NCBI GenBank assembly: GCA_022833215.1
Contig: JAIPUZ010000103.1
Span: forward strand, 29,230 to 93,229
Direction of reading: 5' to 3'
Length of the DNA: 64,000 nt
Source: Mesorhizobium sp.
GTDB taxonomy: Bacteria > Pseudomonadota > Alphaproteobacteria > Rhizobiales > Rhizobiaceae
A program made the position numbers and the translations under genes. Positions 9,304 through 18,132 of this stretch are shown in pieces (position 1 is the stretch's first letter; each line of letters opens with the position of its first letter). The notes beneath the pieces were generated by a model. The model worked only from the letters and a program-made list of their open reading frames with translations. It did no database searches and was not told the origin of the DNA.

Positions 9304-9460
9304 CTGAGCCAAGCGGTGTCCCCTTTCGTGGCGAATCATCGCCATGTGATCATCGAGAACACAACACATAGCGTGGCGATTTGAAGGGGAAAGTTCTGCC
9401 TGTCACATGCATGCCAAAGGCAAGCGCGGAGTTCGTGGCGGATCGTTCGCTCGTGGCCGG

Positions 9461-9688
9461 GGGAATTCGGTAGACTACGGAATCATATTTCGGATGAGCC
9501 TCGCGGGCGATGGGCTGCCCGCCCAAAGCGTCGGCAATACGGCGGCTGGACAGGTTCAGCTCCGCGACGGGATAACGGAAAGAGCGCGGTTTCAGCGCTG
9601 CCGCAGCCCATTGCGCGACGATGCCGACCGCTTCGCGCCCATATCCGTGGCCATGCTCCCGTTCGCTGTCATCCGCCCGGCTCAGTCG
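9461..9688 (-). pseudogene. Remnant of a GNAT acetyltransferase (C-terminal part only)
   Basis: Reading the minus strand from just after a stop at 9691-9689 gives an open frame with GHGYGREAVGIVAQWAAAAL, then FRYPVAELNLSSRRIADALGG and AHPKYDSVVYRIP. This is the acetyl-CoA loop and C-terminal half of a RimJ/RimL-like acetyltransferase of the kind that ends with SRRIPESLGG and YRIP. No start codon or N-terminal strands are present, and the frame runs on about 37 unrelated codons to a stop at 9350. The fragment directly follows an intact acetyltransferase gene (9682-10197). The rest of the gap, 9304-9460, shows nothing recognisable. Confidence 0.7.
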
Positions 9689-10197
9689 TCATCGTCGTTG
9701 TCGAGCGCCATCAACACCACGCGCCCGTATTGGCTGGTACGTTCCCCGAGCGCCCGGAAGCCGGCCTTCTCATAGGCGCGGACGGCCCTGTGGTTCCTGG
9801 GATCGGGATCTATGACGACGCGCGGCGCGCCCTCGTCGAACAGGTCCTGCGCGAATTGCGCGAGGATGGCCGGGCCGTGGCCCACGCCCACCAGTTCCGC
9901 CGGGCCGATGGATATGTCGAGGCCGAGCGTACCGAAGGGCTGATCCGCATAGGGGTGGTCGTCCTCCAGATGCGGATCGCAGGCTTGCAGATAGGCGATG
10001 GGCCTGCCGTCGAGTTCCACGATCAGCGGCTCGACGGATACGCTGTCCATGGCTTCCCGGATCGAAGCCAGCGACGCTTCCGTGCCGTCGGTCCACCATT
10101 CGGCCACATGCGGCGTTTCCAGCCAGCGCCGCAGCAGCGGCAGGTCGCCCTCGGTGACGGCGCGGAAGCTGTAGCGTCGCTCCGGCTCAGGCTTCAT
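9682..10197 (-). CDS. GNAT acetyltransferase, AAC(6')-like
   Basis: This 171-residue protein has the layout of aminoglycoside 6'-N-acetyltransferase-like GNAT enzymes: [27 protein letters not shown] at the N-terminus, [11 protein letters not shown] in the middle, [21 protein letters not shown] as the acetyl-CoA loop, and [22 protein letters not shown] near the end. It ends in an acidic tail of Asp residues. Similar proteins acetylate siderophore precursors or aminoglycosides; the substrate is not evident. Its ATG overlaps the last codons of hslV by 11 bases, so it is translated from the same message. Confidence 0.8.
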   Translation of the reverse strand: MKPEPERRYSFRAVTEGDLPLLRRWLETPHVAEWWTDGTEASLASIREAMDSVSVEPLIVELDGRPIAYLQACDPHLEDDHPYADQPFGTLGLDISIGPAELVGVGHGPAILAQFAQDLFDEGAPRVVIDPDPRNHRAVRAYEKAGFRALGERTSQYGRVVLMALDNDDDD

Positions 10198-10738
10198 CGA
10201 GCGTTTCGACGACGAAGTTGTGGTTGGTATAGACGCAGATGTCGGCTGCAATCTCCATCGCCTTGCGGGCGATTTCCTCGGCATCCTTGTCGGTGTCCAT
10301 CAGGGCGCGGGCGGCTGAAAGCGCATAGTTGCCGCCGGAGCCGATGGCCATGACGCCATGTTCCGGCTCCAGCACGTCGCCGGTGCCGGTCAGGGCCAGC
10401 GACACGCTTTTGTCGGCCACCAGCATCATGGCTTCCAGCCGGCGCAGATAGCGGTCGGTGCGCCAGTCCTTGGCCAGTTCCACGCAGGCGCGCGTCAACT
10501 GGTCGGGATATTGCTCGAGCTTGGCTTCCAGCCGCTCCATGAGGGTGAAGGCGTCGGCGGTGGCGCCGGCGAAACCGGCGATGACATTGCCGCCCTTGCC
10601 GATGCGGCGCACTTTGCGGGCGTTGCCCTTCATGATGGTCTGGCCGAGGCTCACCTGTCCGTCGCCGGCGATGACCACCTTGCCGCCCTTGCGCACGGTG
10701 ATGATGGTCGTGGCGTGCATGGTCAGTTCATTCGACAT
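10187..10738 (-). CDS. hslV: ATP-dependent protease peptidase subunit HslV
   Basis: HslV (ClpQ) is the proteasome-like peptidase of the HslUV complex. The 183-residue protein contains [25 protein letters not shown], in which the first Thr of TTIITV is the catalytic nucleophile of the family, then the conserved [10 protein letters not shown] and [14 protein letters not shown] segments. The Thr is at residue 10, so a nine-residue leader must be removed to expose it. The ATG at 10738 is chosen; an internal ATG at 10720 would give a three-residue leader. It heads a minus-strand cluster ending with hslU. Confidence 0.95.
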   Translation of the reverse strand: MSNELTMHATTIITVRKGGKVVIAGDGQVSLGQTIMKGNARKVRRIGKGGNVIAGFAGATADAFTLMERLEAKLEQYPDQLTRACVELAKDWRTDRYLRRLEAMMLVADKSVSLALTGTGDVLEPEHGVMAIGSGGNYALSAARALMDTDKDAEEIARKAMEIAADICVYTNHNFVVETLDEA

Positions 10739-10925
10739 ATGATGCTCCGATATCGCACCGCTCCTTATCATGAAGCGAACGGTGCATGACGAGATGTTTC
10801 GCCTGCTTATTTATGTCGCCGCCACACGATTGCAAACGCCGCTTTGGCAACTGGCAATCGCTCCCTCATGCTGCTAGAAGGCAAGCGTTTTCCAGTTTGC
10901 CCTTGAGGAAAAGGGAAGAGGTCCC

Positions 10926-11525
10926 ATGGTCGAACGTTCCGCCGAGGTCAGCCGCAAGACGAAGGAAACCGAGATCACGGTTTCCCTGCATGTCGACGGC
11001 ACCGGCAAATCCGACATCTCGACCGGTGTCGGTTTCTTCGATCATATGCTGGACCAGCTCTCGCGCCATTCGCTGATCGACATGACGGTGCGCGCCAAGG
11101 GCGACCTGCATATCGACGACCACCACACGGTGGAGGATACGGGTATCGTCATCGGGCAGGCGCTGGCCAAGGCGCTGGGCGAGCGGCGCGGCATCATGCG
11201 CTATGCCTCGATCGATCTGGCCATGGACGAGACGCTGACCAGCGCTGCGCTCGATGTGTCAGGAAGGCCGTTCCTCGTCTGGAACGTCGGGTTTTCGGCC
11301 CCCAAGATTGGCAGTTTCGATACCGAACTGGTGCGTGAATTCTTCCAGGCGCTGTCGCAGCATGCGGGCATAACGCTGCATGTGAACAACCATTACGGCG
11401 CCAACAACCACCATATCGCGGAGACCTGCTTCAAGGCGGTGGCGCGGGCGTTGCGCGTTGCGACGGAGCCCGATCCACGGCAGCCTGACGCCATTCCCTC
11501 GACCAAGGGATCGCTGAAGGGGTAG
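10926..11525 (+). CDS. hisB: Imidazoleglycerol-phosphate dehydratase
   Basis: HisB dehydrates imidazoleglycerol phosphate, the sixth step of histidine synthesis. This is the monofunctional form (199 residues) without the histidinol phosphatase domain. The two duplicated manganese-binding motifs are visible as [10 protein letters not shown] and [10 protein letters not shown], along with [19 protein letters not shown]-containing ribosome binding site precedes the ATG. It opens the operon hisB, DUF2628, hisH, hisA, arginase-like, hisF, hisE; hisG, hisC, hisD and hisI are not in the window. Confidence 0.96.
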   Translation: MVERSAEVSRKTKETEITVSLHVDGTGKSDISTGVGFFDHMLDQLSRHSLIDMTVRAKGDLHIDDHHTVEDTGIVIGQALAKALGERRGIMRYASIDLAMDETLTSAALDVSGRPFLVWNVGFSAPKIGSFDTELVREFFQALSQHAGITLHVNNHYGANNHHIAETCFKAVARALRVATEPDPRQPDAIPSTKGSLKG

Positions 11526-11527
11526 CG

Positions 11528-12010
11528 ATGGCCAGCCATGTCGTGATGCTGCCTGCCGCAGGCAGCCCGCAAAACAGAGCCGATGAGGCTGTGCTCGTTC
11601 GCGACGGTTTTTCGTGGCCGGCCTTTCTGGTGCCGCCGCTGTGGCTGTTATGGCACCGGCTGTGGGCGGAAGGCATCATCGCCATTCTTCTCATGGGCGC
11701 TTTCTCCGGACTGGGTGAGATGGCCGGAATGGGCATTGCGGGATCCCTGCTGGGACTGCTCGTTTCCATCTATGTCGGACTGGAAGGGCAGGCGATGCGC
11801 GTTGCGGCGCTCCGCCGTCGCGATTACCGCCAATGGGGCGTGGTCGAGGGCGGCAATGCGGATGAAGCCTATATGCGCTATGCGCATGAGGCTGCGGCCG
11901 AACCCGACCGGCTGGAACCGGCTGTCGCCATCGTCCCCGCAGAAACGGCAGGGCAACGTCCGGTACGGCCAGCGCCTTCGCTTGGCCTCATTCCATACGG
12001 CAGAAACTGA
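11528..12010 (+). CDS. DUF2628 membrane protein in the his operon
   Basis: This 160-residue protein starts two bases after the hisB stop codon. It has [25 protein letters not shown] near the N-terminus, the DUF2628 signature, followed by hydrophobic spans at about residues 47-83 and a polar tail from residue 95. No function is known for this family. Its position between hisB and hisH, with hisH beginning one base after its stop codon, shows that it is co-transcribed with histidine synthesis genes, but no biochemical link is apparent. Confidence 0.8.
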   Translation: MASHVVMLPAAGSPQNRADEAVLVRDGFSWPAFLVPPLWLLWHRLWAEGIIAILLMGAFSGLGEMAGMGIAGSLLGLLVSIYVGLEGQAMRVAALRRRDYRQWGVVEGGNADEAYMRYAHEAAAEPDRLEPAVAIVPAETAGQRPVRPAPSLGLIPYGRN

Positions 12011-12011
12011 C

Positions 12012-12662
12012 ATGCGCGTCGCCATCATCGATTACGGGTCGGGCAACCTGCGCTCGGCAACCAGGGCTTTCGGGCGGGCTGCGCGGGAAGCCGGCATAGC
12101 GGCGGACATCGAGCTGACGGCGGATGCGCAACGGGTGCGCGATGCCGATCGCATCGTGCTGCCGGGCGTCGGCGCCTATGCCGATTGCGCCGCCGGCCTG
12201 CGCGCCGTTGACGGCATGTGGGAGGCGGTGGAGGAAGCGGCCATCGACAAAGGCCGCCCTTTCCTCGGCATCTGCGTCGGCATGCAGCTGATGTCCGAAC
12301 GCGGCCTGGAGAAGACCGTCACGCAGGGCTTCGGCTGGATCGCCGGTGATGTGAAGGAGATCATGCCCTCCGATCCGGCCCTCAAGATTCCCCAGATCGG
12401 CTGGAATACGCTTGAGGTGACGCGCGATCATCCGGTTTTCGCCGGAATCCCGACCGGGCCGAAAGGGCTGCACGCCTATTTCGTCCATTCCTATCATCTT
12501 GAGGCGCAGAAGCCGGAACAGGTCATCGCCGTAACCGACTATGGCGGGCCGGTGACGGCAGCCGTGGCGCGCGACAATCTCGTGGGAACCCAGTTCCACC
12601 CCGAAAAGAGCCAGGCGCTGGGCCTTGCCCTCATCGCCAATTTCCTCAGGTGGAAGCCATGA
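12012..12662 (+). CDS. hisH: Imidazole glycerol phosphate synthase, glutaminase subunit
   Basis: HisH hydrolyses glutamine and channels ammonia to HisF. This class I glutamine amidotransferase of 216 residues has [10 protein letters not shown] at the start, the nucleophile elbow [11 protein letters not shown] with catalytic C88, and [10 protein letters not shown] supplying the catalytic His and Glu near the end. PGVGAYADC provides the oxyanion region. Its 3' end overlaps the hisA start by four bases, indicating translational coupling. Confidence 0.96.
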   Translation: MRVAIIDYGSGNLRSATRAFGRAAREAGIAADIELTADAQRVRDADRIVLPGVGAYADCAAGLRAVDGMWEAVEEAAIDKGRPFLGICVGMQLMSERGLEKTVTQGFGWIAGDVKEIMPSDPALKIPQIGWNTLEVTRDHPVFAGIPTGPKGLHAYFVHSYHLEAQKPEQVIAVTDYGGPVTAAVARDNLVGTQFHPEKSQALGLALIANFLRWKP

Positions 12663-13408
12663 TCCTTTTCCCCGCCATCGACCTCAAGGACGGCCAGTGC
12701 GTGCGCCTGAAGCTGGGCGACATGGAGCAGGCCACCGTCTACAACGACGATCCGGCGGCGCAGGCGCGCGCCTTCGAGGAGCAGGGCTTCGAGTGGCTGC
12801 ATGTCGTCGACCTCAACGGCGCTTTCGAGGGACAGAGCGTCAACGGCGCGGCCGTCGAGGCGATCCTGAAGGCGACGAAGAACCCGGTGCAGCTCGGTGG
12901 CGGCATCCGCAGCATAGCGCATATCGAAAGCTGGCTGGACAAGGGGCTCGCCCGCGTCATTCTCGGCACCGTGGCGGTTCGCGACCCTGAACTTGTGAAG
13001 GAAGCCTGCAAGGCTTTTCCCGGCAGGATCGCGGTCGGCATCGATGCGCGCGGCGGCAAGGTGGCGGTCGAGGGCTGGGCTGAGGCTTCCGAACTCGGGG
13101 TCGTCGAGCTGGCGAAGAAGTTCGAGGGCGCCGGCGTGGCGGCGATCATCTACACCGATATCGACCGCGACGGCGTTCTGGCCGGCATCAACTGGAACTC
13201 GACCATCGATCTGGCCGAGGCGGTGTCGATCCCGGTGATCGCCTCCGGCGGGCTCGCTTCCATCGCCGATATCGTGCGCATGACCATGCCCGATGCGGCA
13301 AAGCTGGAAGGGGCGATTTCCGGCCGCGCGCTCTATGACGGGCGCATCGACCCGGCCGAAGCGCTTTCCATATTGCACAAGGCGCGGGCGGAGCGGACCG
13401 CGCAATGA
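12659..13408 (+). CDS. hisA: Phosphoribosylformimino-5-aminoimidazole carboxamide ribotide isomerase
   Basis: HisA is the Amadori isomerase of histidine synthesis. The 249-residue TIM barrel shows the two half-barrel phosphate motifs: [14 protein letters not shown] with the first catalytic Asp (residue 8), QLGGGIRS in the first half, then [10 protein letters not shown] with the second catalytic Asp and [10 protein letters not shown] in the second half. The ATG at 12659 is chosen over the in-frame GTG at 12650, since MILFPAIDL is the family N-terminus. It overlaps both hisH and the following arginase-like gene by four bases. Confidence 0.96.
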   Translation: MILFPAIDLKDGQCVRLKLGDMEQATVYNDDPAAQARAFEEQGFEWLHVVDLNGAFEGQSVNGAAVEAILKATKNPVQLGGGIRSIAHIESWLDKGLARVILGTVAVRDPELVKEACKAFPGRIAVGIDARGGKVAVEGWAEASELGVVELAKKFEGAGVAAIIYTDIDRDGVLAGINWNSTIDLAEAVSIPVIASGGLASIADIVRMTMPDAAKLEGAISGRALYDGRIDPAEALSILHKARAERTAQ

Positions 13409-14241
13409 AGCTTTCGGTCATCCTCGCGCCCTATGACAGCGGGCATTACCAGTCCGGTTTCGGCCAGGGGCCGGATGCGCTGATCACCGGCGGGCTGGCT
13501 GAAGCGCTGACGCTTGCGGGGCATGATGTCAGCGTCGAGGACATCGGCAAGGTTGGCGGCGATCAGCCACGCGAGATCGCCACCGGCTTTGCCGTTTGCC
13601 GCGCGGTCTCGGCGATGGTGGACGCCGCGCTGGAGGATGGCCGCTTCCCGGTCGTGCTGGCGGGCAATTGCCTGACCACGATTGGCGCGGTGGCGGGCGA
13701 GCGGGCCGATTCCGTCATCTGGTTCGACCAGCATGGCGACATCAACACGCCGGAAACATCCGCCCACGGTTTTCTCGACGGCATGGCTCTGGCGACCGCG
13801 CTCGGCCTGTGCTGGAAACCGATCGCGCATACGGTTCCCGGTTTCAAGGCCATCGATCCTGCACGCTGCCTGCTGGTTGATGCGCGCGACCTCGACGAGG
13901 ACGAGCGCAAGCTGCTCGATACGCTGCCGGTGCTGCGCGCCACCTGTGCGGATGCGGCCGAGCAGGCAGGCAAGCTGCAGGGGATGGGGGCCGTGCGCAC
14001 TCATCTCCACATAGATCTCGACGTGATCGATCCCGACATGTTGCAGGTCAACCGCTACACGACGCCCGGCGGGCCAGGCCCGGACGAACTGGGGCGGATC
14101 GTGTGCGCCATCGCGCGTTCCATGCCGGTTACAGGCGTGACGCTTTCCGCCTACGATCCGGCTTTCGACCCGCAGGGGGATGTGCCCCCCGTGGCCGGGC
14201 ATCTGCTGACCGATCTGCTCGCGGCGCTTGAGCGCATCTGA
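13405..14241 (+). CDS. Arginase/ureohydrolase-fold protein inside the his operon
   Basis: This 278-residue protein has the ureohydrolase fold of arginase, agmatinase and formimidoylglutamase. Two of the three metal-binding motifs are kept: DQHGD (D108, H110, D112) and HIDLDVIDP (D204, D206). The first motif, normally GGDHS or GGNHS, reads AGNCLTTIG, so the metal-binding His is replaced by C89. N-terminal [18 protein letters not shown] and the late [11 protein letters not shown] match family positions. The start overlaps hisA's stop codon by four bases and hisF follows after 18 bases, so it is firmly part of the operon. Whether it binds two metals or hydrolyses a guanidino or formimidoyl compound is unknown. 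Confidence 0.8.
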   Translation: MKLSVILAPYDSGHYQSGFGQGPDALITGGLAEALTLAGHDVSVEDIGKVGGDQPREIATGFAVCRAVSAMVDAALEDGRFPVVLAGNCLTTIGAVAGERADSVIWFDQHGDINTPETSAHGFLDGMALATALGLCWKPIAHTVPGFKAIDPARCLLVDARDLDEDERKLLDTLPVLRATCADAAEQAGKLQGMGAVRTHLHIDLDVIDPDMLQVNRYTTPGGPGPDELGRIVCAIARSMPVTGVTLSAYDPAFDPQGDVPPVAGHLLTDLLAALERI

Positions 14242-14259
14242 CGGACAAGGAGTTTTTGC

Positions 14260-15054
14260 ATGACCCTCAAGGCTCGCGTCATCCCCTGTCTGGACGTAAA
14301 GGACGGCCGCGTCGTGAAAGGCGTCAATTTCGTCGATCTGGTCGATGCCGGCGATCCGGTGGAGGCGGCACGCGCCTATGACGCCGCCGGGGCGGACGAG
14401 CTTTGCTTCCTCGACATCACCGCTTCGTCCGACAACCGCGAAACCATTTTCGACGTGGTCGCGCGCACGGCCGAACAGTGCTTCATGCCGCTGACAGTGG
14501 GCGGCGGCGTGCGGCAGGTGGCCGATATCCGCAAGCTTCTTCTGGCAGGCGCCGACAAGGTGTCGATCAACACAGCGGCTGTGAAAAACCCGGAGTTCGT
14601 CGCCGAAGCCGCCGACAAGTTCGGCAACCAGTGCATCGTCGTGGCCATCGACGCCAAGAAGGTGAGCGGTGCGGGCGAGGCCGATCACTGGGAGATATTT
14701 ACCCATGGCGGACGCGAGAACACGGGAATAGACGCAGTGGAGTTCGCACGGAAGGTGGTGGACCTCGGCGCCGGCGAAATCCTGCTCACCTCCATGGACC
14801 GCGACGGCACCAAGGCCGGATACGACATTGCCCTGACGCGCGCCGTGGCGGATGCGGTGCGCGCGCCGGTCATCGCTTCGGGCGGCGTGGGCAATCTCGA
14901 TCACATGGTCGAGGGCATCCGCGACGGCCATGCGACGGCCGTTCTGGCGGCTTCGATCTTCCACTTCGGCACCTATTCCATCGCCGAGGCGAAGGCGCAT
15001 ATGGCGGCGGCCGGTATCGATGTTCGACTCGACTCCGACCCGGTTCGGAATTAA
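14260..15054 (+). CDS. hisF: Imidazole glycerol phosphate synthase, cyclase subunit
   Basis: HisF uses ammonia from HisH to cyclise PRFAR into imidazole glycerol phosphate and AICAR. The 264-residue TIM barrel begins with [21 protein letters not shown], containing catalytic D12, and continues with FLDITAS, the first-half motif VGGGVR, the second catalytic Asp in [20 protein letters not shown] and IASGGVGN. An AAGGAG site lies before the ATG. It follows the arginase-like gene by 18 bases. Confidence 0.97.
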   Translation: MTLKARVIPCLDVKDGRVVKGVNFVDLVDAGDPVEAARAYDAAGADELCFLDITASSDNRETIFDVVARTAEQCFMPLTVGGGVRQVADIRKLLLAGADKVSINTAAVKNPEFVAEAADKFGNQCIVVAIDAKKVSGAGEADHWEIFTHGGRENTGIDAVEFARKVVDLGAGEILLTSMDRDGTKAGYDIALTRAVADAVRAPVIASGGVGNLDHMVEGIRDGHATAVLAASIFHFGTYSIAEAKAHMAAAGIDVRLDSDPVRN

Positions 15055-15062
15055 ACGGCGCC

Positions 15063-15389
15063 ATGGCCAGTTTCACGCTCTCCGACCTGGAAGCAACGAT
15101 CCGCGAGCGGGCGCGCTCGGGCGATCCCGATTCCTGGACGGCCCGGCTGTTCGCCAAAGGCATGGACAAGGCGGCCCAGAAGCTGGGTGAGGAAGCGGTG
15201 GAAACGGTAATCGCCGCAGTCTCGAAAGACCGGGCGGGCGTCGTTTCGGAAAGTGCCGATCTGCTCTATCATCTGCTCGTCGTGCTGGGGATCGCTGACG
15301 TTTCCCTCGACGAGGTTCTTGCCGAACTCGAACGACGGACCGGGCAGTCCGGCGTCGCCGAAAAGGCATCCCGGACCCAGCCGGGCTGA
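15063..15389 (+). CDS. hisE: Phosphoribosyl-ATP pyrophosphatase
   Basis: HisE hydrolyses PR-ATP to PR-AMP, the second step of histidine synthesis. The 108-residue all-alpha protein carries the MazG-like metal-binding helices [13 protein letters not shown] and [13 protein letters not shown], with the conserved Glu and Asp residues, and the typical [21 protein letters not shown] stretch. It is a stand-alone HisE, not fused to HisI. It begins eight bases after hisF and is followed by coaA 27 bases later. Confidence 0.95.
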   Translation: MASFTLSDLEATIRERARSGDPDSWTARLFAKGMDKAAQKLGEEAVETVIAAVSKDRAGVVSESADLLYHLLVVLGIADVSLDEVLAELERRTGQSGVAEKASRTQPG

Positions 15390-15416
15390 GGCCCGAAGTC
15401 AAGGGCAGGAGACGCG

Positions 15417-16376
15417 ATGGATCAGCTTGCGCCGACCGCACAATATTCTCCATACCTGTTCTTTTCGGCGCAAGAATGGTCGAAATTCAGGGCCGATACG
15501 CCGCTGACCCTTACCGAGGATGAGATCAGCCGGCTGCGCTCGCTGAACGATCCGGTCGACCTCGATGAGGTCCGCCGCATTTATCTTTCGATGTCGCGGC
15601 TGCTTTCCGCCCATGTCGAGGCGAGCCAGCTTCTGGCCGCGCAGCGGCGCGTGTTCTTCAACGGCAAGACCACCACAAAGACGCCCTTCATCATCGGCAT
15701 CGCCGGTTCGGTCGCCGTTGGAAAATCGACCACGGCGCGCGTGCTGAAGGACCTTCTGGCGCGCTGGCCCTCCAGCCCGAAGGTCGATCTGGTGACCACC
15801 GACGGGTTTCTGCTGCCCAATGAGGTGCTGCGGCGCGAGAACCTGATGGAACGCAAGGGTTTTCCCGAAAGCTACGATGTCGGCGCCCTGCTTCGTTTCC
15901 TCGCGCAGATCAAATCCGGCCAGCAGGACGTGCAGGCGCCACTTTATTCGCATCTGACATATGACGTCGTTCCCGGCACTTACACGACCATCGACCGCCC
16001 GGATATTCTCATTTTCGAGGGCATCAACGTCCTGCAACCCGGCAATCTGCCGAAGGACGGCAAGATCGTGCCGTTCCTGTCGGATTTCTTCGATTTCTCG
16101 ATCTACATCGATGCCGACGAGAAACTTATCCACGACTGGTACATCGCCCGCTTCATGCGGCTGCGCGACACCGCCTTCCGCAATCCGGACTCCTTCTTCC
16201 ATCGCTACTCGCAGCTTTCGGAAGGGGCGGCGCAGGCGATAGCCGAAGGGTTGTGGATGAACATCAACCTGAAGAACCTGCGCGAGAATATCCTGCCGAC
16301 ACGGCCGCGCGCCGATCTCATCCTGCGCAAGGGTGCCGATCACCTGATCGAGGAAGTGGCGCTTCGCAAGCTTTAG
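15417..16376 (+). CDS. coaA: Pantothenate kinase, type I
   Basis: CoaA phosphorylates pantothenate, the first and controlling step of coenzyme A synthesis. The 319-residue protein has the type I layout: a P-loop [12 protein letters not shown] (residues 94-105), [12 protein letters not shown], the KGFPESYD motif, YDVVPG and [10 protein letters not shown]. The N-terminal [12 protein letters not shown] motif is also typical. It ends the his operon, an association commonly seen in rhizobia, and converges on alkB from the other strand with 9 bases between stop codons. Confidence 0.97.
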   Translation: MDQLAPTAQYSPYLFFSAQEWSKFRADTPLTLTEDEISRLRSLNDPVDLDEVRRIYLSMSRLLSAHVEASQLLAAQRRVFFNGKTTTKTPFIIGIAGSVAVGKSTTARVLKDLLARWPSSPKVDLVTTDGFLLPNEVLRRENLMERKGFPESYDVGALLRFLAQIKSGQQDVQAPLYSHLTYDVVPGTYTTIDRPDILIFEGINVLQPGNLPKDGKIVPFLSDFFDFSIYIDADEKLIHDWYIARFMRLRDTAFRNPDSFFHRYSQLSEGAAQAIAEGLWMNINLKNLRENILPTRPRADLILRKGADHLIEEVALRKL

Positions 16377-16385
16377 ACAGACCGC

Positions 16386-17009
16386 TCAGGCGGTCACGCG
16401 GCGCAGGGTCAGGTTGATGCGCCCGCCGTTCTTCAGAAGCGGCGAGGTTTGCGGGTAGATGCGATCGACGCCATGATAGGCAAGGCGGCTTTCTCCGCCC
16501 AGCACCAGGACGTCTCCGCTGGCCAGCCTGACCGAAGCGGTCGGTCCGCCCCGCTCGGCAGTGCCTACACGGAAGCGGCAGTCGTCGCCCAGCGAGACGG
16601 ACACCACCGGGGCGGAAAAGTCGCTCTCGTCGCGGTCCTGATGCAGGCCCATGCGGGCCTTTTCATCGTAGAAATTGACAAGGCAGGCTTGTGGCGGCTT
16701 TTCGTGACCGGAAACGTCGCGCCAGATGCCGAGCAGCGTTTCGGGAATCGGCGGCCATGGCGCACCGGTCTCGGGATGGGTGGGCTGGTAGCGGTAGCCG
16801 CGCTCCCTGTCCGTGACCCAGCCAAGTTCGCCGCAATTGGTCATGCGTACGCTCATTTCCTTGCCGGTGCGCGGCATGGCCGGGACGAAGAGCGGGGCTT
16901 CCTGCACAACCTGCCTTATCTCGTCGACCAGCGCGGCCTGCTGCTGCGGCGACAGATAAAGGGGAAAATGGCGCACGCCTTCCGGCAGAGAGAGCATCGG
17001 TCTGTTCAT
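16386..17009 (-). CDS. alkB: AlkB-type alpha-ketoglutarate-dependent alkylated-DNA dioxygenase
   Basis: AlkB removes methyl groups from 1-methyladenine and 3-methylcytosine by oxidative demethylation. The 207-residue protein has the Fe(II) facial triad as LHQDRDE (H123, D125) and YHGVDR (H179), the substrate-lid motif VNFYDEKARMG, and the 2-oxoglutarate-binding Arg residues in GGRINLTLRR near the C-terminus. All metal and cosubstrate ligands are visible. No ada gene is adjacent; a glycosylase for alkylated bases lies at 24604. Confidence 0.93.
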   Translation of the reverse strand: MNRPMLSLPEGVRHFPLYLSPQQQAALVDEIRQVVQEAPLFVPAMPRTGKEMSVRMTNCGELGWVTDRERGYRYQPTHPETGAPWPPIPETLLGIWRDVSGHEKPPQACLVNFYDEKARMGLHQDRDESDFSAPVVSVSLGDDCRFRVGTAERGGPTASVRLASGDVLVLGGESRLAYHGVDRIYPQTSPLLKNGGRINLTLRRVTA

Positions 17010-17029
17010 GGCCTTCGGTTATGAACACT

Positions 17030-17063
17030 GAAAAGCAGAACGGCGACCCGAAAGCCGCCGTTC
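17030..17063 (-). terminator. Terminator after the BON-LysM gene
   Basis: On the minus strand GAACGGCG (17063-17056) pairs with CGCCGTTC (17045-17038) and is followed by TGCTTTT. It lies about 20 bases beyond the stop codon of the BON-LysM gene and before alkB's start. Confidence 0.65.
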
Positions 17064-17083
17064 CCTCAGAATATTTTCCGGTC

Positions 17084-17542
17084 TCAGCCTTCGAGATCGG
17101 GAATGCGCAGCACCTGGCCGGGATAGATCTTGTCCGGGTGCGTCAGCATCGGCTTGTTGGCCTCGAAGATGACGGTGTATTTCGAAGCCTTGCCCTTGCC
17201 GTAATGGGCTTCGGCGATCTTGGAGAGATTGTCGCCCTTCTTGACCGTGTAGAAGACGGCTTCCCTGACCGTCGCGTCCGGCGTCGAGACCGTCAGCTCG
17301 TCGGCCTGCACCTTGGAGACGCCCAGCGTATTGCCGACCGCGATGATCGCCTTTTCCAGCGCCGACTGGTCCGCGACCTGACCCTTGAGCACTGCGGTGT
17401 CGCCCTGGATCTCGATCTTGACGTCATCGGTGCCAAGCTTGTGGGAGTCGAGTTCCTTCTTCAGTGCGTCCGCATCGGGGGTCTCGTCGTCACCGAAGCC
17501 AAGCTTGGCGCCGACATTCTTCACGAAGTCGAAAATGCCCAT
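17084..17542 (-). CDS. kbp: BON-LysM protein, Kbp/YgaU-like potassium-binding protein
   Basis: This 152-residue protein has a BON domain (about residues 25-90, with VKIEIQGDTAVLKGQVADQSALEKAI) and a C-terminal LysM domain (about 95-150, with YTVKKGDNLSKIAEAHYGKG and IYPGQVLRIPDLEG). This architecture and length match E. coli YgaU/Kbp, a soluble K+ sensor. No signal peptide is evident (MGIFDFVKNVGAKLGF), in keeping with a cytoplasmic protein. An AAAGGAG ribosome binding site precedes the ATG. It is often induced by osmotic stress in other bacteria; no such signal is evident here. Confidence 0.88.
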   Translation of the reverse strand: MGIFDFVKNVGAKLGFGDDETPDADALKKELDSHKLGTDDVKIEIQGDTAVLKGQVADQSALEKAIIAVGNTLGVSKVQADELTVSTPDATVREAVFYTVKKGDNLSKIAEAHYGKGKASKYTVIFEANKPMLTHPDKIYPGQVLRIPDLEG

Positions 17543-17613
17543 CGGGGTCTCCTTTTATTAACCATCGTTGTCTTCGCAGCTAATTAAGAAAAATGGAAGA
17601 CGCGCGGGAATTT

Positions 17614-18063
17614 TCAATCGCTGTCGACCCTGCCCCGCATTTTTTTCACCACGGAACGTCCTGCCTTGGCCTTCAGCCGGCGTTCTACCGACCCCTTGGT
17701 GGGTTTCGTCTTCTTGCGCGGCGGTGGCGGCGGTTCGGCCGCTCTGGCGACAAGTGCCGCCAGCCGCTGGCGGGCGTCGGCGCGGTTCTGCTCCTGCGTG
17801 CGGAAGCGTGCGGCCTCAATCACGATGACGCCGTCCTTGGTGGCGCGCTGTCCGGCGAGCTTCAGGGTGCGCTCGCGCACACGCTCGGAAAGGCCGCGCG
17901 CATTGGCGGCGTCGAAACGCAACTGAACGGCGGTGGCCACCTTGTTGACGTTCTGGCCGCCCGGGCCCGAAGCGCGGATGAACGCCTCTTCCAGCTCGTC
18001 GGGATAAATGACGGCTTCTCTGCCGATGACGATGTTGTCCTCGAATGCCATGGGCGCACTCAT
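17614..18063 (-). CDS. arfB: Alternative ribosome-rescue peptidyl-tRNA hydrolase ArfB
   Basis: ArfB (YaeJ, mammalian ICT1) frees ribosomes stalled on messages without a stop codon. The 149-residue protein shows the release-factor GGQ motif in RASGPGGQNVNKVATAV (G35-Q37), RGLSERVRERTL, and a basic C-terminal tail of Lys/Arg-rich residues (RKKTKPTKGSVERRLKAK) that inserts into the empty mRNA channel. It lacks the codon-recognition domain, which separates it from prfA and prfB. It lies downstream of pckA after a terminator. Confidence 0.94.
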   Translation of the reverse strand: MSAPMAFEDNIVIGREAVIYPDELEEAFIRASGPGGQNVNKVATAVQLRFDAANARGLSERVRERTLKLAGQRATKDGVIVIEAARFRTQEQNRADARQRLAALVARAAEPPPPPRKKTKPTKGSVERRLKAKAGRSVVKKMRGRVDSD

Positions 18064-18078
18064 GCGGCCTGACGATCA

Positions 18079-18110
18079 AAAAGAAAAGGCCCGATCGAAA
18101 CCGGGCCTTT
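18079..18110 (-). terminator. Terminator after pckA
   Basis: Read on the minus strand, AAAGGCCCG (18110-18102) pairs with CGGGCCTTT (18093-18085) and is followed by a T-rich run (TTCTTTTTG). It sits between the end of pckA and the start of arfB, so arfB probably has its own promoter. Confidence 0.85.
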
Positions 18111-18132
18111 CGCTTTTCTCATCCGTCCGCCC

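Noticed and set aside
10739-10925. Sigma-32 promoter before hslV
   Set aside because: No CTTGAA/CCCCAT pair with acceptable spacing was found on the minus strand.
13333-15000. Long minus-strand open frame (555 codons) opposite the arginase-like gene and hisF
   Set aside because: It mirrors real genes on the plus strand, has Arg/His-rich composition and no family motif; it is an artefact of high GC.
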